This document shows positions 49,020-62,000 of a stretch of DNA of 64,000 nt, piece by piece. The DNA is taken from NCBI GenBank assembly GCA_036785325.1, contig JAXIVH010000105.1, forward strand, positions 7,501-71,500. The letters are read 5' to 3'. The stretch comes from Urophycis tenuis (taxonomy: Eukaryota; Chordata; Actinopteri; Gadiformes; Phycidae). The notes beneath the pieces were generated by a model that was not told the DNA's origin, made no database searches, and saw only the letters and a list, made by a program, of their open reading frames with translations. Position 1 is the first letter of the stretch. Each line of letters begins with the position of its first letter. A program made the translations under genes and the position numbers.

Positions 49020-50390
49020 AAATCATAACAGACCCTACCCCCATTACCTAGCCAGGATTGGAAATTTCTAGCCACCCCAGGTGTGGGCTTTATAAAAAAT
49101 AAAAAAAAATAAAAATCATAACAGACCCAACCCCCATCACTGAGCCAGGATTGGAAATTTCTAGCCACCCCAGGGGTGGGCTTTATAAAAAAAATAATAA
49201 AATTATTTTAAAAAAAATTAAAAAAAATCATAACAGACCCCACCCCCATCACTGAGCCAGGATTGGAAATTTCTAGCCACCCGGGTGTGGGCTTTATAAA
49301 AAATAAAATAAAAAAATCATAACAGACCCCCCCCCCATTACCTAGCCAGGATTGGAAATTTCTAGCCACCCCAGGTGTGGGCTTTATAAAAAAAAAAAAA
49401 AAAAAAAATCATAACAGACCCAACCCCCATCACTGAGCCAGGATTGGAAATTTCTAGCCACCCCGGGTGTGGGCTTTATAAAACAAAAAAAAACAAAAAA
49501 AAATCATAACAGACCCCCCCCCCCCCCCATCACTGAGCCAGGATTGGAACTTTCTAGCCACCCCTGGTGTGGGCTTTATAAAAAAAATAATAAAATTATT
49601 TAAAAAAAAATTTAAAAAAATCATAACAGACCCCACCCCCATCACTGAGCCAGGATTGGAAATTTCTAGCCACCCGGGTGTGGGCTTTATAAAAAATAAA
49701 ATAAAAAAATCATAACAGACCCAACCCCCATCACTGAGCCAGGATTGGAAATTTCTAGCCACCCCGGGGGTGGGCTTTATAAAAAAAATAATAAAATTAT
49801 TTAAAAAAAAAAAAAAAAAAATCATAACAGACCCCACCCCCATCACTGAGCCAGGATTGGAAATTTCTAGCCACCCGGGTGTGGGCTTTATAAAAAATAA
49901 AATAAAAAAATCATAACAGACCCCCCCCCCCCATTACCTTGCCAGGATTGGAAATTTCTAGCCACCCCAGGTGTGGGCTTTATAAAAAAAAAAAAAAAAA
50001 AAAAATCATAACAGACCCAACCCCCATCACTGAGCCAGGATTGGAAATTTCTAGCCACCCCGGGTGTGGGCTTTATAAAACAAAAAACAAAAAAAAAAAT
50101 CATAACAGACCCCACCCCCATCACTGAGCCAGGATTGGAAATTTCTAGCCACCCCGGGGGTGGGCTTTATAAAACAAAAAAACAAAAAAAATCATAACAG
50201 ACCCCCCCCCCCCCCCATCACTGAGCCAGGATTGGAAATTTCTAGCCACCTCGGGTGTGGGCTTTTTAAAAAAAAAATAAAAATAAAAAATCATAACACA
50301 CCCCACCCCCATCACTGAGCCAGGATTGGAAATTTCTAGCCACCCCGGGTGTGGGCTTTATAAACAAATATAAAAAAATAAAAAATCATA
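49020..50390 (+). repeat. Monomer block duplicated ~6.2 kb downstream
   Basis: Rare variants CATTACCTAGCC and CATTACCTTGCC, CCACCCCAGG cores, spacers with AAAACAAAAAA, AACTTTCTAGCCACCCCTGG and GCTTTTTAAAAA recur in the same order at about 55130-56510, with an offset of about 6.19 kb. Confidence 0.8.
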
Positions 50391-53300
50391 ACAGACCCCA
50401 CCCCCATCACAGGGTCAGGATTGGAAATTTATAGCCACCCCGGGGGTGGGCTTTATAAAAAAATAATAAGAAAAACAAATTCATAACAGACCCCCCCCAT
50501 TACTGAGACAGGATTGGAAATGTCTAGCCACCCCGGGTGTGGGCTTGATAAAAAAAAAAAAATATTAATAAAAAATCATAACAGACCCCCCCCCCCCCCC
50601 CCCCATCACAGAGCCAGGATTGGAAATTTCTAGCCACCCCGGGGGTGGGCTTTATAAAAAAAATAATAAAATTATTTTTTTTTTAAATTAAAAAAATCAT
50701 AACAGACCCCCCACCATCACTGAGCCGGGATTGGAAATTTCTAGCCACCCCGGGTGTTGGCTTTATAATTTTTTTTTTTTTTTTTTATCATAACAGACCC
50801 CACCCCCATCACTGAGCCAGGATTGGAAATTTCTAGCCACCCCGGGTGTGGGCTTTATAAAACAAAAAAAAAACAAAAAAATCATAACAGACCCCAACCC
50901 CATCACTGAGCCAGGATTGGAAATTTCTAGCCACCCGGGTGTGGGCTTTATAAAAAAAAAATAAAAAAATCATAACAGACCCCCCCCCCCCCCCCCCCCA
51001 TCACTGAGCCAGGATCGGAAATTTCTAGCCACCCCGGGTGTGGGCTTTATAAAAAAAAAATTAAAAAATTAAAAATCAAAATAGACCCCACCCCCATCAC
51101 AGAGCCAGGATTGGAAATTTCTAGCCAACCCGGGGGTGGGCTTTATAAAAAAAAATAAAAAAATAAAAATTCATAACAGACCCCAACCCATTACTGAGCC
51201 AGGATTGGAAATTTCTAGCAAACCCGGGTGTGGGCTTTATAAAAAAAAAAAAAAAAAAAATGATAACAAATCCCCCACCATCACTGAATCAGGATTGAAA
51301 ATTTCTAGCCACCCCAGGTGTGGGCTTTATAAAAAAAAAAAAAAAAAAAAATCATAACAGACCCAACCCCCATCACTGAGCCAGGATTGGAAATTTCTAG
51401 CCACCCCGGGTGTGGGCTTTATAAAACAAAAAACAAAACAAAAAATCATAACAGACCCCACCCCCATCACTGAGCCAGGATTGGAAATTTCTAGCCACCC
51501 CGGGGGTGGGCTTTATAAAACAAAAAAACAAAAAAAATCATAACAGACCCCCCCCCCCCCCCATCACTGAGCCAGGATTGGAAATTTCTAGCCACCTCGG
51601 GTGTGGGCTTTTTAAAAAAAAAATAAAAATAAAAAATCATAACACACCCCACCCCCATCACTGAGCCAGGATTGGAAATTTCTAGCCACCCCGGGTGTGG
51701 GCTTTATAAACAAATATAAAAAAATAAAAAATCATAACAGACCCCACCCCCATCACAGGGTCAGGATTGGAAATTTATAGCCACCCCGGGGGTGGGCTTT
51801 ATAAAAAAATAATAAGAAAAACAAATTCATAACAGACCCCCCCCATTACTGAGACAGGATTGGAAATGTCTAGCCACCCCGGGTGTGGGCTTGATAAAAA
51901 AAAAAAAATATTAATAAAAAATCATAACAGACCCCCCCCCCCCCCCCCCCATCACAGAGCCAGGATTGGAAATTTCTAGCCACCCCGGGGGTGGGCTTTA
52001 TAAAAAAAATAATAAAATTATTTTTTTTTTAAATTAAAAAAATCATAACAGACCCCCCACCATCACTGAGCCGGGATTGGAAATTTCTAGCCACCCCGGG
52101 TGTTGGCTTTATAATTTTTTTTTTTTTTTTTTATCATAACAGACCCCACCCCCATCACTGAGCCAGGATTGGAAATTTCTAGCCACCCCGGGTGTGGGCT
52201 TTATAAAACAAAAAAAAAACAAAAAAATCATAACAGACCCCAACCCCATCACTGAGCCAGGATTGGAAATTTCTAGCCACCCGGGTGTGGGCTTTATAAA
52301 AAAAAAATAAAAAAATCATAACAGACCCCCCCCCCCCCCCCCCCCATCACTGAGCCAGGATCGGAAATTTCTAGCCACCCCGGGTGTGGGCTTTATAAAA
52401 AAAAAATTAAAAAATTAAAAATCAAAATAGACCCCACCCCCATCACAGAGCCAGGATTGGAAATTTCTAGCCAACCCGGGGGTGGGCTTTATAAAAAAAA
52501 ATAAAAAAATAAAAATTCATAACAGACCCCAACCCATTACTGAGCCAGGATTGGAAATTTCTAGCAAACCCGGGTGTGGGCTTTATAAAAAAAAAAAAAA
52601 AAAAAATGATAACAAATCCCCCACCATCACTGAATCAGGATTGAAAATTTCTAGCCACCCTGGGTGTGGGCTTTATAAAAAAAAATAAAAAATAAAAAAT
52701 CATAACACAACCCACCCCCATCACTGAGCCAGGATTGGAAATTTCTAGCCAACCCGGGTGTGGGCTTTATAAAAAAAAAATAAAAATAAAAAATCATAAC
52801 AGACCCAACCCCCATCACTGAGCCAGGATTGGAAATTTCTAGCCACCCCGGGTGTGGGCTTTATAAAAAATAAAAATAAAAAAAAATCATAACAGACCCA
52901 ACCCCCATCACTGAGCCAGGATTGGAAATTTCTAGCCACCCCGGGGGTGGGCTTTATAAAAAAAATAATAAAATTATTTTTTTTTTAAATTAAAAAAATC
53001 ATAACAGACCCCCCACCATCACTGAGCCGGGATTGGAAATTTCTAGCCACCCCGGGTGTTGGCTTTATAATTTTTTTTTTTTTTTTTTATCATAACAGAC
53101 CCCACCCCCATCACTGAGCCAGGATTGGAAATTTCTAGCCACCCCGGGTGTGGGCTTTATAAAACAAAAAAAAAACAAAAAAATCATAACAGACCCCAAC
53201 CCCATCACTGAGCCAGGATTGGAAATTTCTAGCCACCCGGGTGTGGGCTTTATAAAAAAAAAATAAAAAAATCATAACAGACCCCCCCCCCCCCCCCCCC

Positions 53301-55130
53301 CATCACTGAGCCAGGATCGGAAATTTCTAGCCACCCCGGGTGTGGGCTTTATAAAAAAAAAATTAAAAAATTAAAAATCAAAATAGACCCCACCCCCATC
53401 ACAGAGCCAGGATTGGAAATTTCTAGCCAACCCGGGGGTGGGCTTTATAAAAAAAAATAAAAAAATAAAAATTCATAACAGACCCCAACCCATTACTGAG
53501 CCAGGATTGGAAATTTCTAGCAAACCCGGGTGTGGGCTTTATAAAAAAAAAAAAAAAAAAAATGATAACAAATCCCCCACCATCACTGAATCAGGATTGA
53601 AAATTTCTAGCCACCCTGGGTGTGGGCTTTATAAAAAAAAATAAAAAATAAAAAATCATAACACAACCCACCCCCATCACTGAGCCAGGATTGGAAATTT
53701 CTAGCCAACCCGGGTGTGGGCTTTATAAAAAAAAAATAAAAAAAAAAAATCATAACAGACCCAACCCCCATCACTGAGCCAGGATTGGAAATTTCTAGCC
53801 ACCCCGGGTGTGGGCTTTATAAAAAATAAAAATAAAAAAAAATCATAACAGACCCAACCCCCATCACTGAGCCAGGATTGGAAATTTCTAGCCACCCCGG
53901 GGGTGGGCTTTATAAAAAAAATAATAAAATTATTTTAAAAAAAATTAAAAAAATCATAACAGACCCCACCCCCATTACCTAGCCAGGATTGGAAATGTCT
54001 AGCCACCCCGGGTGTGGGCTTGATAAAAAAAAAAAAATATTAATAAAAAATCATAACAGACCCCCCCCCCCCCCCCCCCCATCACAGAGCCAGGATTGGA
54101 AATTTCTAGCCACCCCGGGGGTGGGCTTTATAAAAAAAATAATAAAATTATTTTTTTTTTAAATTAAAAAAATCATAACAGACCCCCCACCATCACTGAG
54201 CCGGGATTGGAAATTTCTAGCCACCCCGGGTGTTGGCTTTATAATTTTTTTTTTTTTTTATTATCATAACAGACCCCACCCCCATCACTGAGCCAGGATT
54301 GGAAATTTCTAGCCACCCCGGGTGTGGGCTTTATAAAACAAAAAAAAAACAAAAAAATCATAACAGACCCCAACCCCATCACTGAGCCAGGATTGGAAAT
54401 TTCTAGCCACCCGGGTGTGGGCTTTATAAAAAAAAAATAAAAAAATCATAACAGACCCCCCCCCCCCCCCCCCCCATCACTGAGCCAGGATCGGAAATTT
54501 CTAGCCACCCCGGGTGTGGGCTTTATAAAAAAAAAATTAAAAAATTAAAAATCAAAATAGACCCCACCCCCATCACAGAGCCAGGATTGGAAATTTCTAG
54601 CCAACCCGGGGGTGGGCTTTATAAAAAAAAATAAAAAAATAAAAATTCATAACAGACCCCAACCCATTACTGAGCCAGGATTGGAAATTTCTAGCAAACC
54701 CGGGTGTGGGCTTTATAAAAAAAAAAAAAAAAAAAATGATAACAAATCCCCCACCATCACTGAATCAGGATTGAAAATTTCTAGCCACCCTGGGTGTGGG
54801 CTTTATAAAAAAAAATAAAAAATAAAAAATCATAACACAACCCACCCCCATCACTGAGCCAGGATTGGAAATTTCTAGCCAACCCGGGTGTGGGCTTTAT
54901 AAAAAAAAAATAAAAATAAAAAATCATAACAGACCCAACCCCCATCACTGAGCCAGGATTGGAAATTTCTAGCCACCCCGGGTGTGGGCTTTATAAAAAA
55001 TAAAAATAAAAAAAAATCATAACAGACCCAACCCCCATCACTGAGCCAGGATTGGAAATTTCTAGCCACCCCGGGGGTGGGCTTTATAAAAAAAATAATA
55101 AAATTATTTAAAAAAAAATTAAAAAAATCA
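50000..55130 (+). repeat. Module of 0.95-1.35 kb in four copies, each with a T-run monomer
   Basis: A module marked by CTTTATAATT followed by a T-run, then AAAACAAAAAAAAA, ATCAAAATAGACCCC, CTAGCAAACCCGGG and TGATAACAAATCCCC, occurs four times (T-run monomers at 50761, 52108, 53063, 54238; spacings 1347, 955, 1175 bp). The spacings differ because different stretches of monomers were included in each duplication. Within shared parts the copies are nearly identical, for example CACCCCAGGTG at 51311 against CACCCTGGGTG in the later three. Confidence 0.87.
50769..50786 (+). repeat. T-run replacing the A-rich spacer (18 T)
   Basis: CTTTATAA is followed by 18 T residues, then ATCATAACAG, so the spacer has the complementary base composition to nearly all others. 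Copies lie at 52115-52132, 53071-53088 (18 T each) and 54245-54259 (15 T, then ATT). Confidence 0.9.
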
Positions 55131-56510
55131 TAACAGACCCCACCCCCATTACCTAGCCAGGATTGGAAATTTCTAGCCACCCCAGGTGTGGGCTTTATAA
55201 AAAATAAAAAAAAAATAAAATCATAACAGACCCAACCCCCATCACTGAGCCAGGATTGGAAATTTCTAGCCACCCCAGGGGTGGGCTTTATAAAAAAAAT
55301 AATAAAATTATTTTAAAAAAAATTAAAAAAAATCATAACAGACCCCACCCCCATCACTGAGCCAGGATTGGAAATTTCTAGCCACCCGGGTGTGGGCTTT
55401 ATAAAAAATAAAATAAAAAAATCATAACAGACCCCCCCCCCCCATTACCTAGCCAGGATTGGAAATTTCGAGCCACCCCAGGTGTGGGCTTTATAAAAAA
55501 AAAAAAAAAAAAAAATCATAACAGACCCAACCCCCATCACTGAGCCAGGATTGGAAATTTCTAGCCACCCCGGGTGTGGGCTTTATAAAACAAAAAAAAA
55601 ACAAAAAAATCATAACAGACCCCACCCCCATCACTGAGCCAGGATTGGAAATTTCTAGCCACCCCGGGGTGGGCTTTATAAAACAAAAAAAACAAAAAAT
55701 CATAACAGACCCCCCCCCCCCCATCACTGAGCCAGGATTGGAACTTTCTAGCCACCCCTGGTGTGGGCTTTATAAAAAAAATAATAAAATTATTTAAAAA
55801 AAAATTAAAAAAAATCATAACAGACCCCACCCCCATCACTGAGCCAGGATTGAAAATTTCTAGCCACCCGGGTGTGGGCTTTATAAAAAATAAAATAAAA
55901 AAATCATAACAGACCCAACCCCCATCACTGAGCCAGGATTGGAAATTTCTAGCCACCCCGGGGGTGGGCTTTATAAAAAAGATAATAAAATTATTTAAAA
56001 AAATTTTTAAAAAAATCATAACAGACCCCACCCCCATCACTGAGCCAGGATTGGAAATTTCAAGCCACCCGGGTGTGGGCTTTATAAAAAATAAAATAAA
56101 AAAATCATAACAGACCCCCCCCCCCCCATTACCTTGCCAGGATTGGAAATTTCTAGCCACCCCAGGTGTGGGCTTTATAAAAAAAAAAAAAAAAAAAAAT
56201 CATAACAGACCCAACCCCCATCACTGAGCCAGGATTGGAAATTTCTAGCCACCCCGGGTGTGGGCTTTATAAAACAAAAAAAAAACAAAAAATCATAACA
56301 GACCCCACCCCCTTCACTGAGCCAGGATTGGAAATTTCTAGCCACCCCGGGGGTGGGCTTTATAAAACAAAAAAAACAAAAAAATCATAACAGACCCCCC
56401 CCCCCCATCACTGAGCCAGGATTGGAAATTTCTAGCCACCTCGGGTGTGGGCTTTTTAAAAAAAAAATAAAAATAAAAAATCATAACACACCCCACCCCC
56501 ATCACTGAGC
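55130..56510 (+). repeat. Second copy of the 49020-50390 block
   Basis: It carries the CATTACCTAGCC and CATTACCTTGCC monomers, AAAACAAAAAA spacers and AACTTTCTAGCCACCCCTGG in the same order as the block 6.2 kb upstream. The four-copy module lies between the two, as if amplified inside an older duplication. Confidence 0.8.
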
Positions 56511-58514
56511 CAGGATTGGAAATTTCTAGCCAACCCGGGTGTGGGCTTTATAAAAAAAAAATAAAAAAATAAAAAATCATAACAGACCCCACCCCCATCA
56601 CAGCGTCAGGATTGGAAATTTATAGCCACCCCGGGGGTGGGCTTTATAAAAAAAAAAAAAATAAAATAAAATCACAACAGACCCCCCCCCCCATCACTGA
56701 GCCAGGATTGGAAATTTCTAGCCACCCCGGGTGTGGGCTTTATAAAAAAATAATAAGAAAAACAAATTCATAACAGACCCCCCCCATTACTGAGACAGGA
56801 TTGGAAATGACTTGCCACCCCTGGTGTGGGCTTGATAAAAAAAAATAATAATAAAAAATCATAAAAGACCCCCCCCCCCCCCCATCACAGAGCCAGGATT
56901 GGAAATTTCTAGCCACCCCGGGGGTGGGATTTATAAAAAAAAAAAAAAAGAAATCACAACAGACCCCCCCCCCATCACTGAGGCAGGATTGGAAATTTCT
57001 AGCCACCCCGGGTGTGGGCTTTATAAAAAAAATTATAAAATTATTTTAAAAAAAAATTAAAAAAATCATAACAGACCCCCTACCATCACTGAGCCAGGAT
57101 TGGAAATTTCTAGCCACCCCGGGTGTGGGCTTTATAAAAAAAAAAAAAAAAAAAAATTATAACAGACCCCACCCCCATCACTGAGCCAGGATTGGAAATT
57201 TCTAGCCACCCCGGGTGTGGGCTTTATAAAACAAAAAAAAAACAAAAAAATCATAACAGACCCCACCCCCATCACTGAGCCAGGATTGGAAATTTCTAGC
57301 CACCCGGGTGTGGGCTTTATAAAAAAAAATTAAAAAAAATCATAACAGACCCCCCCCCCCATCACTGAGCCAGGATTGGAAATTTCTAGCCACCCCGAGT
57401 GTGGGCTTTATAAAAAAAAAAAAAAAATAAAAAATCATAACAGACCCAACCCCCATCACTGAGCCAGGATAGGAAATTTCTAGCCACCCCGGGTGTGGGC
57501 TTTATAAAAAAAAAATTAAAAAATTAAAAATCATAACAGACCCCGCCCCCATCACAGAGCCAGGATTGGAAATTTCTAGCCACCCCGGGGGTGGGCTTTA
57601 TAAAAAAAATAAAATAAAAAAAAATCACCGCAGACCCCCCCCCCCCCCCCATCACTGAGCCAGGATTGGAACTTTCTAGCCACCCCGGGTGTGGTCTTTA
57701 TAAAGAAATAATAAAAAAAACAAATTCATAACAGACCCCCCCCATTACTGAGCCAGGATTGGAAATGACTAGCCACCCCGGGTGTGGGCTTGATAAAAAA
57801 AAAAAATAATAAATAAATCACAACAGACCCCCCCCCCATCACTGAGGCAGGATTGGAAATTTCTAGCCACCCCGGGTGTGGGCTTTATAAAAAAAATTAT
57901 AAAATTATTTAAAAAAAAAATTAAAAAAATCATAACAGACCCCCTACCATCACTGAGCCAGGATTGGAAATTTCTAGCCACCCCGGGTGTGGGCTTTATA
58001 AAAAAAAAATTAAAAAATTAAAAATCATAACAGACCCCGCCCCCATCACAGAGCCAGGATTGGAAATTTCTAGCCACCCCGGGGGTGGTCTTTATAAAAA
58101 AATAATAAAAAAAACAAATTCATAACAGACCCCCCCCATTACTGAGCCAGGATTGGAAATGACTAGCCACCCCGGGTGTGGGCTTGTTAAAAAAAAATAA
58201 AAATAAATAAATCACAACAGACCCCCCCCCCATCACTGAGGCAGGATTGGAAATTTCTACCCACCCCGGGTGTGGGCTTTATAAAAAAAAAATAAAAAAA
58301 ATTAAAAATCATCACAGACCCCACCCCCATCACAGAGCCAGGATTGGAAATTTCTAGCCACCCCGGGTGTGGGCTTTATTAAAAAAAAATAAAAAAATTA
58401 AAAATCATCACAGACCCCACCCCCATCACTGAGGCAGGATTGGAAATTTCTAGCCACCCCGGGTGTGGGCTTTATACAAAAAATAATAAAATAAAAAAAA
58501 ATAAAAAATAACAA

Positions 58515-59070
58515 AATAAAAATCATAACAGACCCCCCCCGCCCATCACTGAGCAAGTATTGGAAATTTCTAGCCACCCCGGTGTGGGCTTTATAAAAAT
58601 TTTTTTAAAAAAATAAAAATTCATAACAGACCCCCCCCCCCCATTACTGAGCCAGGATTGGAAATGTCTAGCCACCCCAGGTGTGGGCTTTATAAAAAAA
58701 TAAATACAATTATAAAAAAATTTAAAAAAAATTAATAACAGACCCCCCCCCCCATTACTGAGCCAGGATTGGACATTTCTAGCCACCCCTGGTGTGGGCT
58801 TTATAAAAAAAAAAAAAAAAAATCATAACAGACCCCTACCCCATCACTGAGCAAGTATTGGAAATTTCTAGCCACCCCTGGTGTGGGCTTTATAAAAAAT
58901 TTTAAAAAAAAATAAAAATTCATAACAGACCCCCCCCCCCCCATTACTGAGCCAGGATTGGAAATGTCTAGCCACCCCAGGTGTGGGCTTTATAAAAAAA
59001 TAAATACAATTATAAAAAAATTAAAAAAAAATTCATAACAGACCCCCCCCCCCCCATTACTGAGCCAGGA
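58515..59070 (+). repeat. Tandem duplication, ~300-bp unit (about three monomers)
   Basis: GAGCAAGTATTGG cores (58551 and 58850), followed by spacers containing T-runs, then CATTACTGAGCC with CCACCCCAGGTG and the TAAATACAATTATAAA spacer, occur twice about 300 bp apart. Confidence 0.8.
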
Positions 59071-62000
59071 TTGGAAATGTCTAGCCACCCCGGGTGTGGG
59101 CTTAATAATAAAAAAAATAATTAAAAAAAATCATAACAGACCCCCCCATCACAGAGCCAGGATTGGTTATTTCTAGCCACCCCGGGTGTGGGCTTTATAA
59201 AAAAAATAATAATAATAAATCATAACAGACCCCCCCCCCATCACTGAGCCAGGATTTGAAATTTCTATCCACCCCGGGTGTGGGCTTTATAAAAAAAAAA
59301 AAAAAAAAAAGTCATAACAGACCCCACCCCCATCACTGAGCCAGGATTGGAAATTTCTAGCCACCCTGGGTGTGGGCTGTATAAAAAAAATAAAATAAAT
59401 AAATAAATAAAAATTCATAAAAGACCCCCCCCCCCATTACTGAGCCAGGATTGGAAATTTCTAGCCACCCCGGGTTTGGGCTTTATAAAAAAATATATAT
59501 ATATATATATCATAAAAGACCCCACCCCCCCCATCATTGAGCCAGGATTGGAAATTTCTAGCCACCCCGGGTGTGGGCTTTATAAAAAGAAATAAATAAA
59601 AAAAATATAACAGACCCCCCCCCCATTACTGAGCCAGGATTGGGAATTTCTAGCCACCCCGGGTGTGGGCTTTATAAAAAAAAAAAAAAAAAAATAAAAA
59701 AAATCATAACAGACCCCCCCCCCCCCCATCACAGAGCCAGGATTGGAAATTTCTAGCCACGCCGGGGGTGGGCTTTATAAAAAAAAAAAATAATGAAAAA
59801 AAATAAATAAATAAAAAATAAAAAATTCTTAACAGACCCCCACCCATCACTGAGCCAGGATTGGACATTTCTAGCCACCCCGGGTGTGGGCTTCATAAAA
59901 AAAAAAAAAGATAAATAAAAAAAAAATCATAAAAGACCCCCCCCCATTACTGAGCAAGTATTAGACATTTTTAGCCACCCCGGGTGTGGGCTTTATAAAA
60001 AAAAATCAAATAAAAAAAAATCACAACAGACCCCCCCCCCCATCACTTAGGCAGGATTGGAAATTTCTAGCCACCCCGGGTGTGTGCTTTATAAAAAAAT
60101 AAAAAATAAAAAAAAATAAAAAAATAAAAAAAATTATAACAGACCCCCCCCCCATTACTGAGCCAGGATTGGGAATTTCTAGCCACCCCGCATGTGGGCT
60201 TTATAAAAAAATAAAATTAAATAAAAAAAAAATCATAACAGACCCCACCCCCATTACTGGGCCAGGATTGGACATTTCTAGCCACCCCGGGTGTGGGCTT
60301 TATGAACAAAATACTAAAATTAAAAAAAAAATAAAAAAAAAATCATAACAGACCCCCCCCCCCCCCCCATCCCTGAGTCAGAATTGGAAATTTCTAGCCA
60401 CCCCGGGTGTGGGCTTTATAAAAAAAAAAAAAAAAAAAAAAAATCATAAAAGACCCCCCCCCCCCATCACTGAGGCAGGATTGGAAATATCTAGCCACCC
60501 CGGGTGTGGGCTTTATAAAAAAAAAAAAATAAATAAATAAATAAATAATCATAACAGACCCCCCCCCCCCATCACTGAGCCAGGATTGGAAATTTCTAGC
60601 CACCACTGGTGTGGGCTTTATAAAAAATAAAAAAAATAAAAAATCATAACAGACCCCCCCATCACAGAGCCAGGATTGGAAATTTCTAGCCACCCCGGGG
60701 GTGGGCTTTATAAAAAAAAAAAAAAATAAATAAAAAATAAATAAATAAAAATAAAAATTCATAACAGACCCCCACCCATTACTGAGCCAGGATTGGAAAT
60801 TTCTAGCCAATCCGGTTGTGGGCTTTATAAAAAAAAAAAAAAAAAATGATAACAAATCCCCCACCATCACTGAATCAGGATTGAAAATTTCTAGCCACCC
60901 CGGGTGTGGGCTTTATAAAAAAAAAAAATAAATAAAAAATCATAACACACCCCACCCCCATCACTGAGCCAGGATTGGAAATTTCTAGCCACCTCTGGTG
61001 TGGGCTTTATAAAAAAAAAATTAAAAAAAAATCATAACAGACCCCCCCCCCCATCACTGAGCCAGGATTTGAAATTTCTAGCCAGCCCGGGTGTGGGCTT
61101 TATAAAAAAAAAAAAAAAAAATCATAACAGACCCCCCCCCCCATCACTGAGACAGGATTGGAAATTTCTAGCCACCCCGGGTGTGGGCTTTATAAAAAAA
61201 AAATAAAAATAAAAAATCATAACAGACCCCACCACCATCACTGAGCCAGGATCGGAAATTTCTAGCCACCCCGGGTGTGGGCTTTATAAAAAAAAAATTA
61301 AAAAATTAAAAATCATAACAGACCCGACCCCCATCACAGAGCCAGGATTGGAAATTTCTAGCCACCCCGGGTGTGGGCTTTATAAAAAAAAAAAAAAAAA
61401 AAAAAATCATGACAGACCCCACCCCCATCACAGAGTCAGGATTGGAAATTTCTAGCCACCCCGGCGGTGGGCTTTATAAAAAAAAAAAAAAAAAAAAAAA
61501 AATCACAACAGACCCCCCCCCCCCCCCATCACTGAGCCAGGATTGGAAATTTCTAGCCACCCCGGGTGTGGGCTTTATACAAAAAGTAATAAAATAAAAA
61601 AAGTAAAAAATAAAAAAATAAAAATTCATAACAGACCCCCACCCATCACTGAGCCAGGATTGGAAATTTCTAGCCACCCCGGGTGTGGGCTTTATAAAAA
61701 AAAAATAAAAAAAAAATCACAACAGACCCCCCCCCCCCCCCCCCCATCACTGAGCCAGGATTGGAAATTTCTAGCCACCCCGGGTGTGGGCTTTATAAAA
61801 AAAATTAAAAAAAATAAAATCACAACAGACCCCCCCCCCATCACTGATACAGGATTGGAAATTTCTAGCCACCCCGGATGTGGGCTTTATAAAAAAAATA
61901 ATAAAATTATTTTAAAAAAAAATTTAAAAAATCATAACAGACCCCCCCCCCCATCACTGAGCCAGGATTGGAAATTTCTAGCCACCCCGGTTGTGGGCTT

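Noticed and set aside
55561..56160. Long minus-strand open frame (199 codons) with repeated KPTPGVARNFQSWL-like units, and many similar ones on both strands
   Set aside because: The satellite monomer lacks stops in several frames, so long open frames arise by chance on both strands. Frames shift at each homopolymer, there is no non-repeat sequence in them, and no conserved start or end.
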